Source of the DNA: Tyto alba | Lineage: Eukaryota > Chordata > Aves > Strigiformes > Tytonidae | Direction: 5' to 3' | Assembly (NCBI RefSeq): GCF_018691265.1 | Contig: NW_024881322.1 | Coordinates: forward strand, 7,750,001 to 7,814,000 | DNA length: 64,000 nt | In this document: positions 1-13,694 of the stretch, in pieces | Numbering within the stretch: position 1 is the stretch's first letter | Layout of the letters: each line of letters starts with the position of its first letter | Made by a program: the position numbers and the translations under genes | The notes under the pieces: generated by a model | Seen by the model: the letters and a program-made list of their open reading frames with translations, nothing else | Told to the model about the DNA's origin: nothing | The model's database searches: none

Positions 1-3000
1 CAAAGGACTGGAAATGGAACTAAGACTCATAGATAAGATTTAGCTCCTGAACAGTGTTGCAGTATGTGGGTGGAAAATGTTCTCAGGCAGAGCTTCAGTT
101 CTTCTGGCCTCAACTCCCAGCACCCAGCTGAATACAGCCAGGGGTATTTGTGAAGAAGTTTGGGGAGGAAGAGTTGAGCTAAGTTTGTTTTCCTGCAAGG
201 AAAGATAATCTGCCACAGAAAGGTTAAATGCATTTAGCATCGTTTAGACTACCATAGCAAAGAACTAAAAGAGGACAATTTATTTCAGGTTGGAGATGCA
301 TGGGTGCCTCATATCTATTCCTCTTCATCAAGGAATAATTGAGCAAGTGGGTGGAAGAAGCAGAAAGTATGCTATATCATTGGTTGATAGCCACTGCCCA
401 GCAGCACCCTGTACAGATATTTCATTTATGGGTCTATCAGATATAATTAATCTCTGCATGGATTCGGTCATTCAAAGACGTTGCAGCACACTTGAAAACT
501 CTTTATAAGTAGCATTAATATATAGCTCTGTTCTGTGGTTTTCAGCCATAAATCTCAAAGAACAAAGTAGTTCTATGGCTGGGGAGGCTGAAGCATAAAG
601 AAATCAGGGACCAGCCAAAGGTGACCTACAAATCACAGGCAGATTAGGATGTAGATTTTGCAGGTTTGATTCTATAGATATAACTAGAACTATAATATGC
701 ACCGTAGGTCACAGTAGCATTTGTCAGTGTGGTAGAGGAGGTGTGAAGTGGGCTATAATGATAAAATTTTAGAAGGGAATAATGAGGTAACAAGACAGTA
801 GGAGTTTCATGAGACAGACTGTAGAGCTGTTGGGAAGATGAAGACTAATGGTAAAGGACAATCAGAATCTTTGAGAGTTGTTTTAATGACATTTTAACTA
901 AACATTTTTCTTAAAGTATGGCTTGTTAAATACTTCAAGCAAGATGAAATCAAGAATAAGTATTTCTGCCGGAGTGCCATTAAAATTGTATCTCACGAGG
1001 TTGCTGTTTTAGAGCCTGAAGCCTCATTGCAGCTAGTGGAAACTGACCCTAAGCAGGTACGGATTCCAGAAGGAAATCTGTAATTGCATTCAAGACAAAA
1101 GCTTGTGATCCTCAGGCAGCTTTTCTCAATTTGGCAAACTTATGTTGATCTGCACTGAGGAGAGGGAACAACTGTGGAACTTTTCTTGACGGGGGATGTG
1201 CTTTTGAGGTTGTCATTTCTGAAAGGAGTTGCACGTGGGAGAGAAGATGGGAAAGTAGCAGAGTAAGGGGTTGGATACCCAACTATAACATCACAGAGAT
1301 ATTTTTCTGTGGAAATACACCTACTGTCAATTGCAGGAAAAATGATCTTATGAGCAAGTAAGTATAGTGGTGCGCTACCGATCTCTGTAAAAGTGCCAGG
1401 TAAATAAGGAGAATTTCACAGTCAACAGCTGAAGAGGGAGGCAGGGTCAGGAGAAAGAAGTTGGTACTTGTCTCCTCTCAGAAAAGAGCAGTTTCAGTTC
1501 TGTGAAAGAAGCAGGATCTAATCATCCTGGGGATTGTTCTGGCAGAGATACTTATTCCCAGCTGAGGAAAAATGTTTCTGTGATATAGTTCAGAGGGCTT
1601 GGTTGACTAATGGTTTCACAGCTGATGTGGGGGGAGAATCTCAGAGTAACATAAGGACACAGTGAGCTGATCGTATGATGGCTGTAGAATATGCTCTTTG
1701 AAAACTCCTTGATAATCAGTGGTTTAGTTGGTTGAAGAAGGAGCTAAGGGATGTTTCATACTGCCCACCGACGTGTTGCTTTGATTGTTAGCACAGTGAT
1801 TGGAACCTTCGCTCCCCTCCTCCCTGCTTGGTATTCTTGTGGATTTGTCAGAAATTATTTGTGATGAAACACTTAAAGGCTACTGAAGCTTCTGAAATGG
1901 ATAATAGAAGCTTGTTGGACTAAGGGGCTTGCTACTACTACATCATGTCAGAAAGATTTATCTGCAGAGAACAGAGATCATGCGCTGCATGGAACAAGCC
2001 AGGGTTTTGTACCACTCTTTATATGAATATCAGAAGCCCAGACAAAGGGAACAGCCAGTTGGCATGCAGGCTGAGAACAAGGGCATAATCTCTCCAGAGC
2101 AGTCAACACACCTATCTCAGCAAAGACACTAAGCTCGTCATCTGACATGCATTTCTGTCAGCAGCAGATAGTGCTTCCACACCATCCTCTCACTTATACG
2201 GAGAGATGTCCCTGAAGCCATAAAATGACCCACATCAAAGAGCTGGGGCAGATGACTGCTGTTTTAAAATACCTTTGATATACATGCCCTTCTTCATTAA
2301 AATATCGTAAACATTTTCAGACTTACATTAACCCCAGCCTTTAACCCCTCATCCAGATCATCACGCACTCCTGCAAAAAGCTGTACCTGCGTAGCTGAGG
2401 GAGTGAGGCAAGGTGGCAGGGAAGGTGAGAAGGTTTGAGCAGTGAGGGCCAGACAAGGGCTATTTAGCCACTGCATGTCAAGATGGGCTCTAGTGGGGCT
2501 CCCACGGTCTGCAAACCACACATCTGGTGGAGTGTGGACCAAGAGAAAGCAACTGCCATTAGGAATCGAGAAGTACTGAGTTATGCATGGCAATGACTAC
2601 AAAGTCTACTCCAGCTGCAAATACGATTGCTAGAAATCGGGAAAATGTTCAGAGCATCAGGTGGTATCAGTAAGATAGAGGGCCTGCAGGATGAGGGCTC
2701 TGGGAGCTTTGAGGAGTACTTAGGAGCTCATGTCCAGAACTCTGTTAGACTGCGTGTTGTTCTAGCACAAACTAAAAAGACTGCTTCAAATCGAAAGATA
2801 AGTGTGAAATATATGCAGAAAATGCTAAGGGGAGTGTATTAATATACTTTCGGAGCTTTTTTTGTAGCATGATTTATATAGGTTGAGGCTTTTAGATAAA
2901 GATCAAAAAGAAACAACAGGAAAAGAAGAATCTGTGGGAATGGATGTAAGAGAGGAGTAGTCCAAAGAAAAAATTTTGTGCTTTCAGAGCTCAGGGTGGT

Positions 3001-4639
3001 CTTAAAACAAGACCAGAGTGGCTTAAGGTAATCGCAAAATATAGAAAACTATAATATAGGCTGGTTAGACCTGGTTGGCTTACAAAGAGTGATAAATACA
3101 GTACTTTCATGTATTCCATTTATACAGTGAAGTTTTTAAGATGGATTTTGACTTGAAGCAGTGTTCTAGGAAGACTGTATTCTTGTTCTTGCCTAAGTTT
3201 CCACTTGCATGTTGGATAAGACCCTCACTCATGTGAGACTTCCTCCCAACTGAAATTCTAAAGCTTAGGCAAGATTCAGCCCTGGACTATACTTATTTTG
3301 TCTTGTAACTACCAGGTTTGCTTTTTTTAATATTTTATTGGCCAGGAGCCTGACTATTAACTATAACCTTTTTTGCCTCATATTTATTTCACCAGTAAAC
3401 TAACCCAGTGTTGGAGCTTGGCCAAAACTGGCAAATTTAGCATCTGATATGTTCATAAAGATAGTGAATCCAAATTATATGGTCTGTGCAGTCAGAATTA
3501 AGAGACCAGCCATCTGAGTCATTTTTAAGAAACCTCAGATAGGCTGAAGGGCAATATAACACCTTTGTTCTCACCAGAGTATACACCTTGCAGGAGTCGG
3601 GACTACTTTCTACCCCATTGCAAAAGGCCATTTTAGTGTCGTTTGACCAGGTGTCAAGCTTTGTGTGTTCATGAAGCACAGATGTTCTGAACATCTGCAC
3701 AATCCCATTGGTTCTGTGTAAGCCCTGACATGTCGCAGCCATTCTTGAAGGAAAAGTTGTCAGTTACAGCAGTAGTTGCTTAATGCCAATGCTGTGGAGG
3801 TACTAGGAATGCAAAAACATTTTGTGTGATTACATATTAAATTGTTCTGCAAAATATTTGTACATAAAATAGCATTCCTTAATGACTGTTTTATGAGTTT
3901 GTCTTTGGAAAATCTAAACATTTACTACAACAATACATTGAAAAATAGCTCCCTGGAAAGCATTTAGTTCTGCAAATACTTTGAGTGTTTCCCAGCCTGT
4001 TCTGAGCATGGTCCTAGGGCTTGCCTTTACTGTTATTTATCTCTGTATAGAAAAGAGAGACAGGTGCAGAAGTCTGGTATCAGTCTGCACTAAGCAGACG
4101 TGGGTTTGGCACTCCCGTGAGCTTCCAGTGTGGCCTCAGCCTCTTTGTGTGCTTTAAAACCCAGCTATAAACTACAAAATCTTGCTTCCCTAGGAATTTG
4201 CAAGACACTGGGACTGTGAAGTAATCCTGTTCCACAGGAGAGGAAGACAGGCTAGTTCACAGGTCATTTAAGAGTTGTTTTGCCATACTGAACATAAGAC
4301 ACACACACACACAAGACACTGCTGATGACAGTCTGTATCCTAAAGAACTCTCCCAGAAAACAAGCAGATGAGAATCAGAGTTCAAAGGAGAGGGTGTGAT
4401 ACAGATCCTGTGTGCAGCACCTTAGCCAACCTGCATCCCTGACCATCCTCTGCCTTGCTCTTTTTAGCTGGTGCTTCAGTGCTGTGTGACACATGACAGA
4501 GACATTGTAAAGGAGTCTGCATCAGGGACTTTACTGGTTTCACTGCAAGTTTTTGTCCCCAGCCATAAAGGGAAGTGCAGACTCAAGAAATAAAAATGGA
4601 GGCTGCAGTCAACAAAACAAGGGTGGGTGGAAGGATAAG
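1..4639. other. Gene-free flank, segment 1
   Basis: No coding region, RNA gene or repeat family is recognised here. Open frames are at most about 100 codons, show no familiar motif and are not flanked by paired splice signals that would join them into a gene. The only simple repeat seen is a short (AC)7 at 4299-4312. Base composition is mixed and moderately AT-rich, typical of avian intergenic DNA. Regulatory elements cannot be judged without cross-species alignment. Confidence 0.6.
4299..4312. repeat. (AC)7 microsatellite
   Basis: Seven AC units in a row, read directly. It is short and probably not very polymorphic. Confidence 0.8.
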
Positions 4640-4870
4640 AAAGACCAGGTCTGCTATGAGGCAGGATTGAATTGTGAAGGGCTTTGAAAGTGAGAACAAG
4701 GAGTTTGCATTTGGAGCAGTGGAAATGGAGAAATGACAGAGAACTGTGGAAAACTCGGAGTGATGTGCCCAAATGAATGAACTTGAGACAGTTCCAGGTG
4801 CTGTAGCCAGAGAGGAGATTATGATAGGGGAGATGCAGAGGCCTTGGCCAGGACTTTTGGCAGAACAAGC
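4640..4870 (-). mobile_element. Ancient LINE (L2/CR1-like) ORF2 fossil, C-terminal part
   Basis: On the minus strand this stretch encodes KLLVLTFKALHN (LLVLTFKALH at 4703-4674), preceded by a segment with the spacing of TSLRVFHSSLSFLHF. That resembles the piece just after the reverse transcriptase core in L2-type LINEs, where a ...TPLLKSLHWLP... segment leads into ...K-LL-LT(Y/F)KALH. The + strand here also resembles an old interspersed amniote repeat containing 'gtgaagggc-ttg' and 'aaggagtttg' blocks. The surrounding open frame (4476-4922, 148 codons) has no start context or gene structure, so I read it as a decayed element whose frame stays open by chance. The edges are approximate. Seen: the peptide match. 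Known: the L2 motif. Inferred: family and extent. A CR1-clade or Rex-like origin is also possible. Confidence 0.5.
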
Positions 4871-7800
4871 CGAGACAAATTGTGATACTTTGGAGATGCT
4901 GTATGAAACAAATCAGTGACATTTAAAGCACAGCAGTATCAACATCATCAGTAAAATTAGCAGTAAAAACTAAACTCCTCCCTGCCTCCAGACTGTGCAT
5001 CAACACGCTAGGTTGGGGCTCCCAGAGCTGCTGTAGCTGTTGGTGTGCAGAAGCAGAGACCCTTGAATTCTCAAGCAGCACTCGGGTACCACTTGCTGTG
5101 ATCTGCATACTAGTCATGTGCCTGCCCCTGTTTGGGAACCCTTGCCAGCTGTCCCTTCTCTGGTGAGACACTTCTGGTGTGCATCAAAACAGGAAAAGAG
5201 ATTCATCTGCCTCTGTGAGTCAGCAGAACCACATTAACTCTTTCCAGAAGTGTCGATGCCCATGAGTGGGGCTGAGTCATCCAAGGAGACACGGCTAGCC
5301 TGATGCCCACCCCATTCCTTCAGCTGGGAAGCAGTCCTAAGGTGTCAAAGAGAAGGTGGTTACATTTCCCATTCCACTCATCAGTCCAGCATCATAATTA
5401 CTTCCAAACCAGCAGACAGTCTGAGTTTCAACTGGCAGAATCAAAAAACTGTCAGCTGTTTCTGAGTTAGATAGGAACCAGATTTAAAAGGACACAAAAT
5501 GTTCTTAGTTTCTAGGGAACTTGCTACTTCACACTACTTACTTTTCCAGCAATGGCCACAATCAGTGTGACATTGCAACAATTGTCTGAGCCATAATTAG
5601 GCACTCAAACCCCAAGACAAGTGTTCAGACATCTGTTATACCTTTGCTAAACTGGAATAGTTTCATCAAGTCGAGGGAGTCAGATCCTAACTTCTAAATT
5701 CCTAACTTCTAAATCACTCTTGTTCTAATGTAGCAAAGTCAGCACATGAACAAGGGAACTGATTGCTTTCAGCAGGACCATGGCACTCATAAATGCTATT
5801 CTGTGTGATATTGAGTCCTTAATGCGGGGGTACACAAGTAAGAACAAATTCAGGTTTCAGCGTTTAAACCTGATGCATTGAACAAGCAGCAAAGGAACAC
5901 AGACTCTTCAGAAACAGAGATTTTCTATTTTCATGCAAATGTTGCTAATGTTCTGAAGCAGAAGGAGATGCTTAGAAAATACATGCAGTACAAACAGCTT
6001 GCTCTCTAAGACACAGATATTCACTCAGCATTATCTACTCTTTCCATGAACTAATAATCACAAAACCAGTAGGGAATATAGCCTCTGATGTTATATGCCT
6101 GGTTCTTCACTGAACTGTCTAGATTTAGAATGCGTGCCTGGATTTTTACTACATCTTGGCTTGCTTCTTAAAATTAGAGAGGGACACCTATCAGCCCTAA
6201 AATGTGTATCTTAAACTAGTTTGCTGTATTTCTTGCTAAAACTATCATGTCACATGCCACCATTTCTAATATTATATGTGAATCCATCACCCACATCATT
6301 GCATTTGCCCTTGGCCCTTTTTACTATGTCATTGTAAAGTATCCAGAGCTGACAATTGCCTTTTTATCTTCTCAGAAAGACTGGTAGGTGGTAATCTGTC
6401 ATAACCATATTCAGGTTCCTCTTCTCGAGTTCTAGCTATGAATGAAGCCATTGTTTCTCCTCTCACCTACACACATACATTATTTTCTATCCAGACTAAT
6501 CCTGCTGCAATCAACAAACTGCACTAGAAGAAATGCCGTGGTCCCCTGGTTTCCAGGCTCTGGTATACACATCTCAAACCCTAGAGGAAGACTCAGTTAT
6601 GAGAAGGTGACATAGGCATGTTAGTGCTATTGATCACATCTTATCTCTTGTTGCTAGATAAAACTGTAGGGGTAAAAATAAGATTTAAAAATAATCCCCT
6701 GTATTCTTGCAAGTCAGGAAAATTTAGTTAGTCTCTATGGGATTTCCACGTGCAATGACAGTCAGGGATGCTGACATCAGTGGATCACTAGAATAAAGAG
6801 GATAATCTGATAGAGAGTTTATAATACTTTAATTAGACTAATGCTTTATGAGAATATTATTTCTATTGTATTGTCTGCATATCTGAATATCGAATTACTT
6901 TTATCCTTGCTATAAAATACTCACTGGCTACATTTTCTTCCTCATCCCAAATCAATAGAATCTGCAAGCAGCAGGTTAGATCAGAATCTGTTTTCCCAGC
7001 TTTGCTGAATATGTACAAGTACAATGCCAGAAGAGAAAGGAGTATCTTCATCTCTCAGCACAGAGAAGCAGTTTGTTCAGAAATCTGATTCAAGATTACC
7101 TGAATATCCTGTTTTAGAGGTTCTCCAATTTCTTTTCCATTAACTTCTGTTCATGCTTTTGCCATTTGATTTTGGTTTGTATCTCTTGACACTGACGTCT
7201 TGCCGATACGCATGTTCCTGCTTACAGTTAAACAAATGGCTTCTCTGTGCTTTTGACGTGTCTTTGAATAGATGTACAGAGCCATGTAGTATATACAATA
7301 TAACAACATCACTTCTCAAAAAAACATCATTAATCTTGGACTTTCATCTCTGTTTTGTACTTTGGTCTGTTGTCATCCCTGTACAGTTTTTGTTTCCTAT
7401 GTTTACTATGCTGACGTCAAATCCTTGCTCAGAAGGCTGGACCCTGACTCACCTGTTTTGGGGTTACAGAACTTTCCCCAGGCAGCCTGGGTTTTCTGCC
7501 TGCCGTATCTGAACCCCTCCACCCAGTCCTCCTCTTCTATAGTTTGTTCCTAGCAGTTCTGAAACGGTGTAACTGGGACTCCAAGTTAGATGCCTCTCAC
7601 TATGTAAAATGACCAGTATGGTTTATTTTCACTTTCTGCCAGTAACTCTGCTTAAGTGGACATAATGGATAGCTGGTCCCAGGAGAAAAGAAGCACAGTT
7701 TCAGTTTAGGGACATTTTTATCTCACTTCTATTCTCCCGGCTTCTAGCCTACAAATAGGAAGACAGATCTGGTATGTCAGCAGTGGTAAGAAGGAAGCCA

Positions 7801-9751
7801 CAGAAATGTTGAGTGAAGGTAAGTTGCTTGTTAAACTGGTAATTGCAAAAGAGGAAATACAAAGCTTAGTGCCCAATCTTAACAACAACAGAAAATCAAC
7901 ATATTTGTGTCTTACAGAGAAAATCACGTTATAGGGACAAAATTAGGAAGGAGTATGGAGCATAAGCCTTAGTAAGTCTGCCAGAATTTTTGTTTTTTAT
8001 GTGGTTGGAGGAGGTGGGTATTAGACTCTCCAGCTGTTCTCCCTGTTGTCAAGTGCACCGGTATCTGGTTTTCTCTAGAGATTTTACAAATGCTGATTCT
8101 ATTTTTGTTCCATAATTTTATACTCTTGAGCACATACATAAGGAAGAAAAATGAGTTTAATAAACAAGACTCACTGAGGCTCTGCTGATTAGTGAAGATG
8201 AATATGGTTATTTATTTAGCATTATTTTCTTATTCAAAATAGTGTCTTTAGCATCAAACATTGACATGATACACTATAAAAATTTGACCAGTGGTAAAAT
8301 CAAATTATATCATTTAAGCAAAATTGTTCACATAACTCGAATCAGGCTTCACTGACACAGAAGGCCTTGTAACAGTCCTTTGTACTGCAAAGAAATTTGA
8401 CACAAGAGCAGAACTGTGATTTCTTGTTACTAGTGAAAAGAGGAGCTTGAGGTGTGCTTAAAAATGGCATTTTCAAAGGCAAAGTCCAAAACCAGTTTCA
8501 AGGTAGTGGAGCTTCTTTTGTGAGAATTCTTATTTACGATAATCAGAGCTGTTTTGGACTGAGGCCTTTTGCACAGGCAACTCTGACATTAAATTAATAT
8601 AAAAACATTCTGAAGTAGAACTGAAAAGTGAAATTCCTCAGGAAATTAAAATTCTAAAGAAATCTGTTTCCAAGCTATTACTGTATAGATTTTAAAGAGC
8701 TGGCTTACTACTATCATGACAACAACAAAAAATACTTTGTGCCAACTGTACTATCTTGATTAATTTTGCTTAGACTTTTCATGAAATTAATGTCTCAAAT
8801 GTCACACCTGCAATATCATGCTTATATATTATCTAATATTATTTAATAGAAAATACTGAAGATAATACGTACAAAAGCCAATATCAAGCAATAACATCAA
8901 AAGCAGTTGCATTTTATTAAACTAAGCATTTCTACAAGATCACAACAAAACTAAAAGAGTGAGAGGTTTACATCACTGAAAACCAAACTGGGAAGTGGCA
9001 AGTTGTCACAGAATGGTTTGATCTCAACAAAGCTACATTTTGTACCGACTTTTCAGACCAGGCCTTTGGCTCATTTACACACCTAACACCGCCTTGATTA
9101 TTAGCGTTGTTAGAAAAATCCTTTGTAGAGATTTTACTCCTACTCACTCACAGGTAGTCAGATTCTTCTAGTCCTCCTAATATACCATTTCCAATGTGCC
9201 AGGGCTACAAAGAGGTGTGGATATGAATACTAAACAATTAATTCAAAAGGCTGGGCTTTCTTTTCTGAATACAGGGTTTACTTCAAATCATCCTGTTGAT
9301 TTTGACAGAGTTCTTTCTGATTAAGATGCATAAAAGTGGAGAGGCTTGAAACCATATATTTGATTGCACTATGGCCAGGCACCTGGTAAAATAATGGTGT
9401 TCTCTGTGATTTCAGTAGTAATTTTTGGGGTCAGGTTTTTCAGCTACTAGAAACTGCTTTTGAAATCAAATCCATTGAAAAAGTATTTGCTTTACATAAA
9501 GTATTTGCTCCTGAGTCCCACAGGGACTGTCAGCACTGAATGAACAGCTCCAGGAGCTCAGCACTGAGGATGATCAGTTTGTATAAATGGTATACCTGTA
9601 GGATTACTGCACCTGGATCCATTTGGCTTGCTGCAAAGAAGTTACAAAAGGAACTAGAAAATTTTATGGATTATAACTTTGGCAGTGCTCTTATATATAA
9701 AAGTACTCTGTGAAACTATATTGAAAGCCTATACCTGAGGCAGGATGACCC
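4871..9751. other. Gene-free flank, segment 2
   Basis: No gene or repeat family is recognised. It contains one perfect 15-bp tandem duplication (5685-5714). Open frames up to about 119 codons (for example 7153-7512) lack motifs and credible splice partners. The stretch becomes AT-rich towards the hairpin microsatellite that follows it. Confidence 0.6.
5685..5714. repeat. 15-bp perfect tandem duplication
   Basis: The unit tcctaacttctaaat occurs twice in direct succession (5685-5699 and 5700-5714) with no mismatch. The identity suggests a young slippage-type duplication. No function is implied. Confidence 0.85.
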
Positions 9752-9830
9752 CATATGTATACACATATATATAATATATATATATATATAATATTATCTA
9801 TATATACATAGCATATAGATAATATTATGT
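9752..9830. repeat. AT-rich microsatellite with perfect 16-bp hairpin
   Basis: A (TA)n-dominated tract is followed by an inverted repeat. The arm at 9788-9803 is the exact reverse complement of the arm at 9813-9828, with a 9-nt loop between them. Such AT palindromes can extrude as cruciforms and are often length-variable. The hairpin is read directly; instability is inferred. Confidence 0.85.
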
Positions 9831-10150
9831 TCATGTGAAAATGTTTCTTTCATTTTCCCATTGAGTTTGCTGTAAAAGCCAGACTCAGACATGCACTGAG
9901 CAGTGTTGAAGCCCTTTGTAACAACTGAGCTCCGAACGGGAGGCAGCTCCTGGCCCTCTATATTTTGTCTGCAGTATGATCTAGTGGATGGGCCATCAGA
10001 ATAGGCCCTGGAGTGGATGCTAATTCTTTGATCAACCTGTCTGGTAACTGAACAGAACAGGGAGCTTTACTCTGCCACTGCTTCTGCCAGCTTCAGCATG
10101 TCACTGCAAGCACCTGGGAATATGTTGTGCATTTTTCTCTGTGCAAGTGT

Positions 10151-10415
10151 ACAGAACGACAGAGCAGCTTGAGTTAGAAGGGACCATTGGACCACTTTGT
10201 CCAGCCCTCCTGCTCTAATCTGCATCAGCTAGAGCAGGTTGCTCAAGGCCATGTCTGGTCAGATTTTGAATATCTCCGAGGATGGAGACTTTACAGCCTC
10301 TCTGGGCAACCTGTGCCAGTCTTTGACCACCCATATTTAAATGGAATTTCCTATATTTCTGTGTGTGCCTGTTGCCTCTTGCATTTTAACTGGATAACAC
10401 TCAGTGGAGGCCACT
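10151..10415 (-). mobile_element. CR1 LINE, truncated 3' end
   Basis: CR1 is the dominant avian non-LTR retrotransposon and copies are usually short 5'-truncated 3' ends. Read on the + strand, this stretch is the reverse complement of the CR1 3' region. In order it shows a degraded octamer-type tail (acagaacgacagag), then 'ttagaagggacc', 'gagcaggttgctcaaggcc', 'tctgggcaacctgtgccagt' and 'gtgcctgttgcctcttgcat'. The element's 3' terminus is therefore near 10151 and the 5' truncation near 10415. Substitutions throughout and the eroded tail indicate an old, inactive copy. The open frame crossing it (10187-10426, +) is antisense to the element and meaningless. Confidence 0.88.
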
Positions 10416-13414
10416 ACAGCACCTAGCACAGTGAGAACTAGTCTTGGTGGTGCCTGTAGGTGCCCCTGTAGTCATAAAAAAACATAGAGAAATAACAGTA
10501 ACAGTCATGCAGGATTTCTCTCTCCAGCATTCCCAGAGGCTTCCAGTACTTCTTAATTAAATTGAATAAATAATTCATTTAACACCATAGACATTGCTCG
10601 AGATGAGCTCAGTGTTGATGGAGTGGAAACTAGGAGCATCACCACACAGGAACAGTGTGAACATCCTTGGTTGCTGGAGCTCCTTCTGTGCAGCCAGAGG
10701 GGAGGCAGGGACAGAAGGGCAAAGTGAGCCTCAGGCACTGGAGTAACAATACCTGCGTGGGGCAGGAGACCCTTTGCTGGACACTTGCAGCCCACTTTGG
10801 GAGCTGCAGGCTCTGCAGAGTAGGTGGGCTCAGTATTCCTCTCTCCCCATCCTTTGCCTGAAGTTTGCCATAAAGGTGAAACTGAGCCTTACTTGTCAGG
10901 AAAGTATGAAATGATCCCTAAGGTTAGCAAAGCACTCAGAGACCCTTTGGGAAGAAAAGTGCTACGTAAATAGAAGCTGATTCGTACAGGTTATTAATAG
11001 ATGTATCTGCAAAAGTAATGTGCAAACTACAAAGGAAAGATCATTCTGAATAAAATTACCATAATTTTTTTCATTGCTGTCTCTTTTCAGGAGACCTGGA
11101 TAATACTGCTAACAATGACAGGTTGAATAAGAGACAGGGTTTGTGTGGGCCAGAGGTGGGAACAGAGAAGGAGGCTAATTATATCTTTTTTAACCTTTGC
11201 ATTCAGCTGGGCAGGATAAAAATGTATTACGCAACCAGCAACTGAGCTGTTATCCCAGTGGAGGCTGCAAAATGGTGCCCAGGTCATCCAGAAACATGAT
11301 CTAAGCTGTCCCATTTCTTCTGGATCTAAGCATTTTACAAATCATTAAATAAAATGGGTATTTTCTGCATGCTTCGCCTGAGGTTCATGTAATTATCCTA
11401 TGGACAAACCAAAGCAAATTTATCTTGCTTGCTCTTACCTCAGCAATGCAGAGGATGAAGGGCAAGCACAGATGTGGTGTGGGAGAGCTAGAAGTAGCAT
11501 TCTTCAGCACACCTTTTGCAACCTTCTGGGTTTAATAGGTTAAAGATGATGACACTGCTTTTACTGTCACTCAGATGTATCATTTATTATGTGGTATTTA
11601 TTCCGCTTTTAATGCATATTGTGGCATGAAGCTTTATTCAAAGTTCAGAGACAGATGGGAGGGTATAGAGGGGCCTTCAATGTCCGTATTACTCAGCAAA
11701 GTAGCAGGTGTTTGACCAGAAAGGGGAAGAACCTCTTTGCAGGCAGCAATTATGGAGAAATGGAGGAATACATTCCCATGAAATAAGATCTCTTTTCTTT
11801 CTACTCCTTGACTTTCCTCCCCAAAATTCAATTCAAACTACAATTTAGGCTATGTGGTTTATTACAGATATCCTATAGCTTTAAAGAGGTTTTGGCATAA
11901 ATTGAAGTCATATCCCAAGCAAAGAATTTGACCCTTCAGTCTTGAATTTTTCCAAACTCAATTCCCACCATTTTGCAGCGTCTTCTGTGCCCCACACCAA
12001 ATTAAAGCTGTCTGTATCATATAACGGGCTCGTTATAGAGCGGTTTATGTTGCTCCATAACACTTTGACCAGTTAGCCCTTTACTGGCTGAGTTTCTCAG
12101 AATTGAACTCTGAAAGCTGAATGAAGCATCTTTGAGAACCTGAACCCAAACTTTGCTCAGTTTTGTATTAGTTCCCTATCTCTAATTTGGTCCAGTACAG
12201 TATTTATTAACTGAGTCACCCAGGACACTAAAAGGCTTTAAAACTTGCAGTCCAAGCCAATCTACCTAGCTAAAGAATTTTGGCTTCTTTTTATTTACTT
12301 GTTGTCTGAAGGAAATAGCATCAATTATGTCTGTGTTTTGAAAAGAGGGTAGAGAATATGTTGTATTTGGTTGCTATTGATTTACAGAACAGAAAGGAAC
12401 AATATTTCACTGGAATAGCTGTGCCTGATGGAGTATAAAAGACTCTGTTAGCTTAAATCTTCTTTTGAATAACCTGATATCTCAAAGACATGCCATTTCT
12501 TTGCCTTAAGTAGTGTAAAAGGCCAGAAAATGAAGTGGAAATACTGTGCTGAGGAAGATGCATAACAAATTCTGTTCCTGGAAGGTCACAATTTATTGAC
12601 TTGAGATTTCCCCCATTCTTCCCTTTTATAATCTGTGACACCTTCTGTATTTACAGTCAAAAACTTCTGATTTTGTAATTATTTAAACACGAAATGCTAG
12701 GTAACCTACTGCCACCTGAGTGGCAGAATGCATCCTCACTAAACTGCTAATAATGATCCAATTAAGCCATAGTCTGTGCCAGTATCTGTAAGAAGGCCAA
12801 GTCGGTTTTTGTAAGACATTCCAATATAGCAGATTTGTTGATAATTTGGATATAGTGTATAACATTAATGCTTGTGTTAGGAATTTACCAGTCCTCATAT
12901 AACTGTTGCTTCTCTAGAAGTATCTTGTCATCTGATCATGCTGACACGGCTTTCAGAAGACAGCCCTTTCTGGAGCTCTCATCAGTGCACACAAGCATCC
13001 GTGAGAGTAAGGAACAGTCTCCAGTACCCATGTCTCCTGGATTTGCCTTTAGGCCACATAGTTTGTGTCCTCCTAGCATGTTTAGTACAGTGAGTAGAAT
13101 GTGAATGCAACTCCTGAGCTTGTGAAGAGCCAGCAAATTAAATAACTATGGCTAACTTGTCAGACGAAGCAAGTGAATACAGTCCAATGCTGCACTCACG
13201 ACATCTCGTGAGACGTAAGCTCAACATTTTAGTTCCTATTTTATAAAACCTTCTTTGGACTGGTCTTGCTTCAGAAACAACCTTGAGACTGTTCTGGTGG
13301 ATGTGGAACCAGTAAGCCTCAAGGGATGGGAGGGTTTGTGAATGCAACTGCCTCATGACGTAAAGGGATTTGCAGGTATGCATTGCACGTCTATGGCCAC
13401 TAATGCATACATTC
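10416..13414. other. Gene-free flank, segment 3
   Basis: Unique-looking intergenic DNA lies between the CR1 fragment and the solo LTR. Open frames are all under about 82 codons, in scattered phases and on both strands, and none has a recognisable domain. I see no RNA gene and no further repeat family. Confidence 0.6.
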
Positions 13415-13419
13415 CTAGG
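13415..13419. repeat. Target-site duplication, left copy
   Basis: The pentamer ctagg lies immediately before the LTR's 5' TG and is repeated exactly after its terminal CA. A 5-bp duplication is typical of class III (ERVL-like) integrases, whereas ERV1 usually leaves 4 bp and ERVK 6 bp. Confidence 0.88.
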
Positions 13420-13694
13420 TGTCCTGGTTTCAGCTGGGATAGACTGAATTTTCTTTCTAAGTAGCTGGTAGAGTGCGGCATTTCAGATTTAGGATGAGAA
13501 TAATGTTGATAACACGCTGATGTTTTAATCGTTGCTAAGCAGTGTTTACGCTAAGTCAAGGACATTTCTGCTCCTCACCCCACCCCACCAGCGAGTGGGC
13601 TGGGGGTGCACAAGAAGCTGGGAGGAGGCACAGCCGGGACAGCTGACCCCAGCTGGCCAAAGGGATATTCCATACCATATGGCGTCATGCTCAG

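Noticed and set aside
4476..4922. 148-codon minus-strand frame as a protein-coding gene
   Set aside because: Its only recognisable piece is a LINE-like motif, and there is no promoter, splice or start context. It was recorded as a decayed mobile element instead.
10187..10426. 79-codon + strand frame
   Set aside because: It is antisense to a CR1 3' fragment and has no relation to a host protein.
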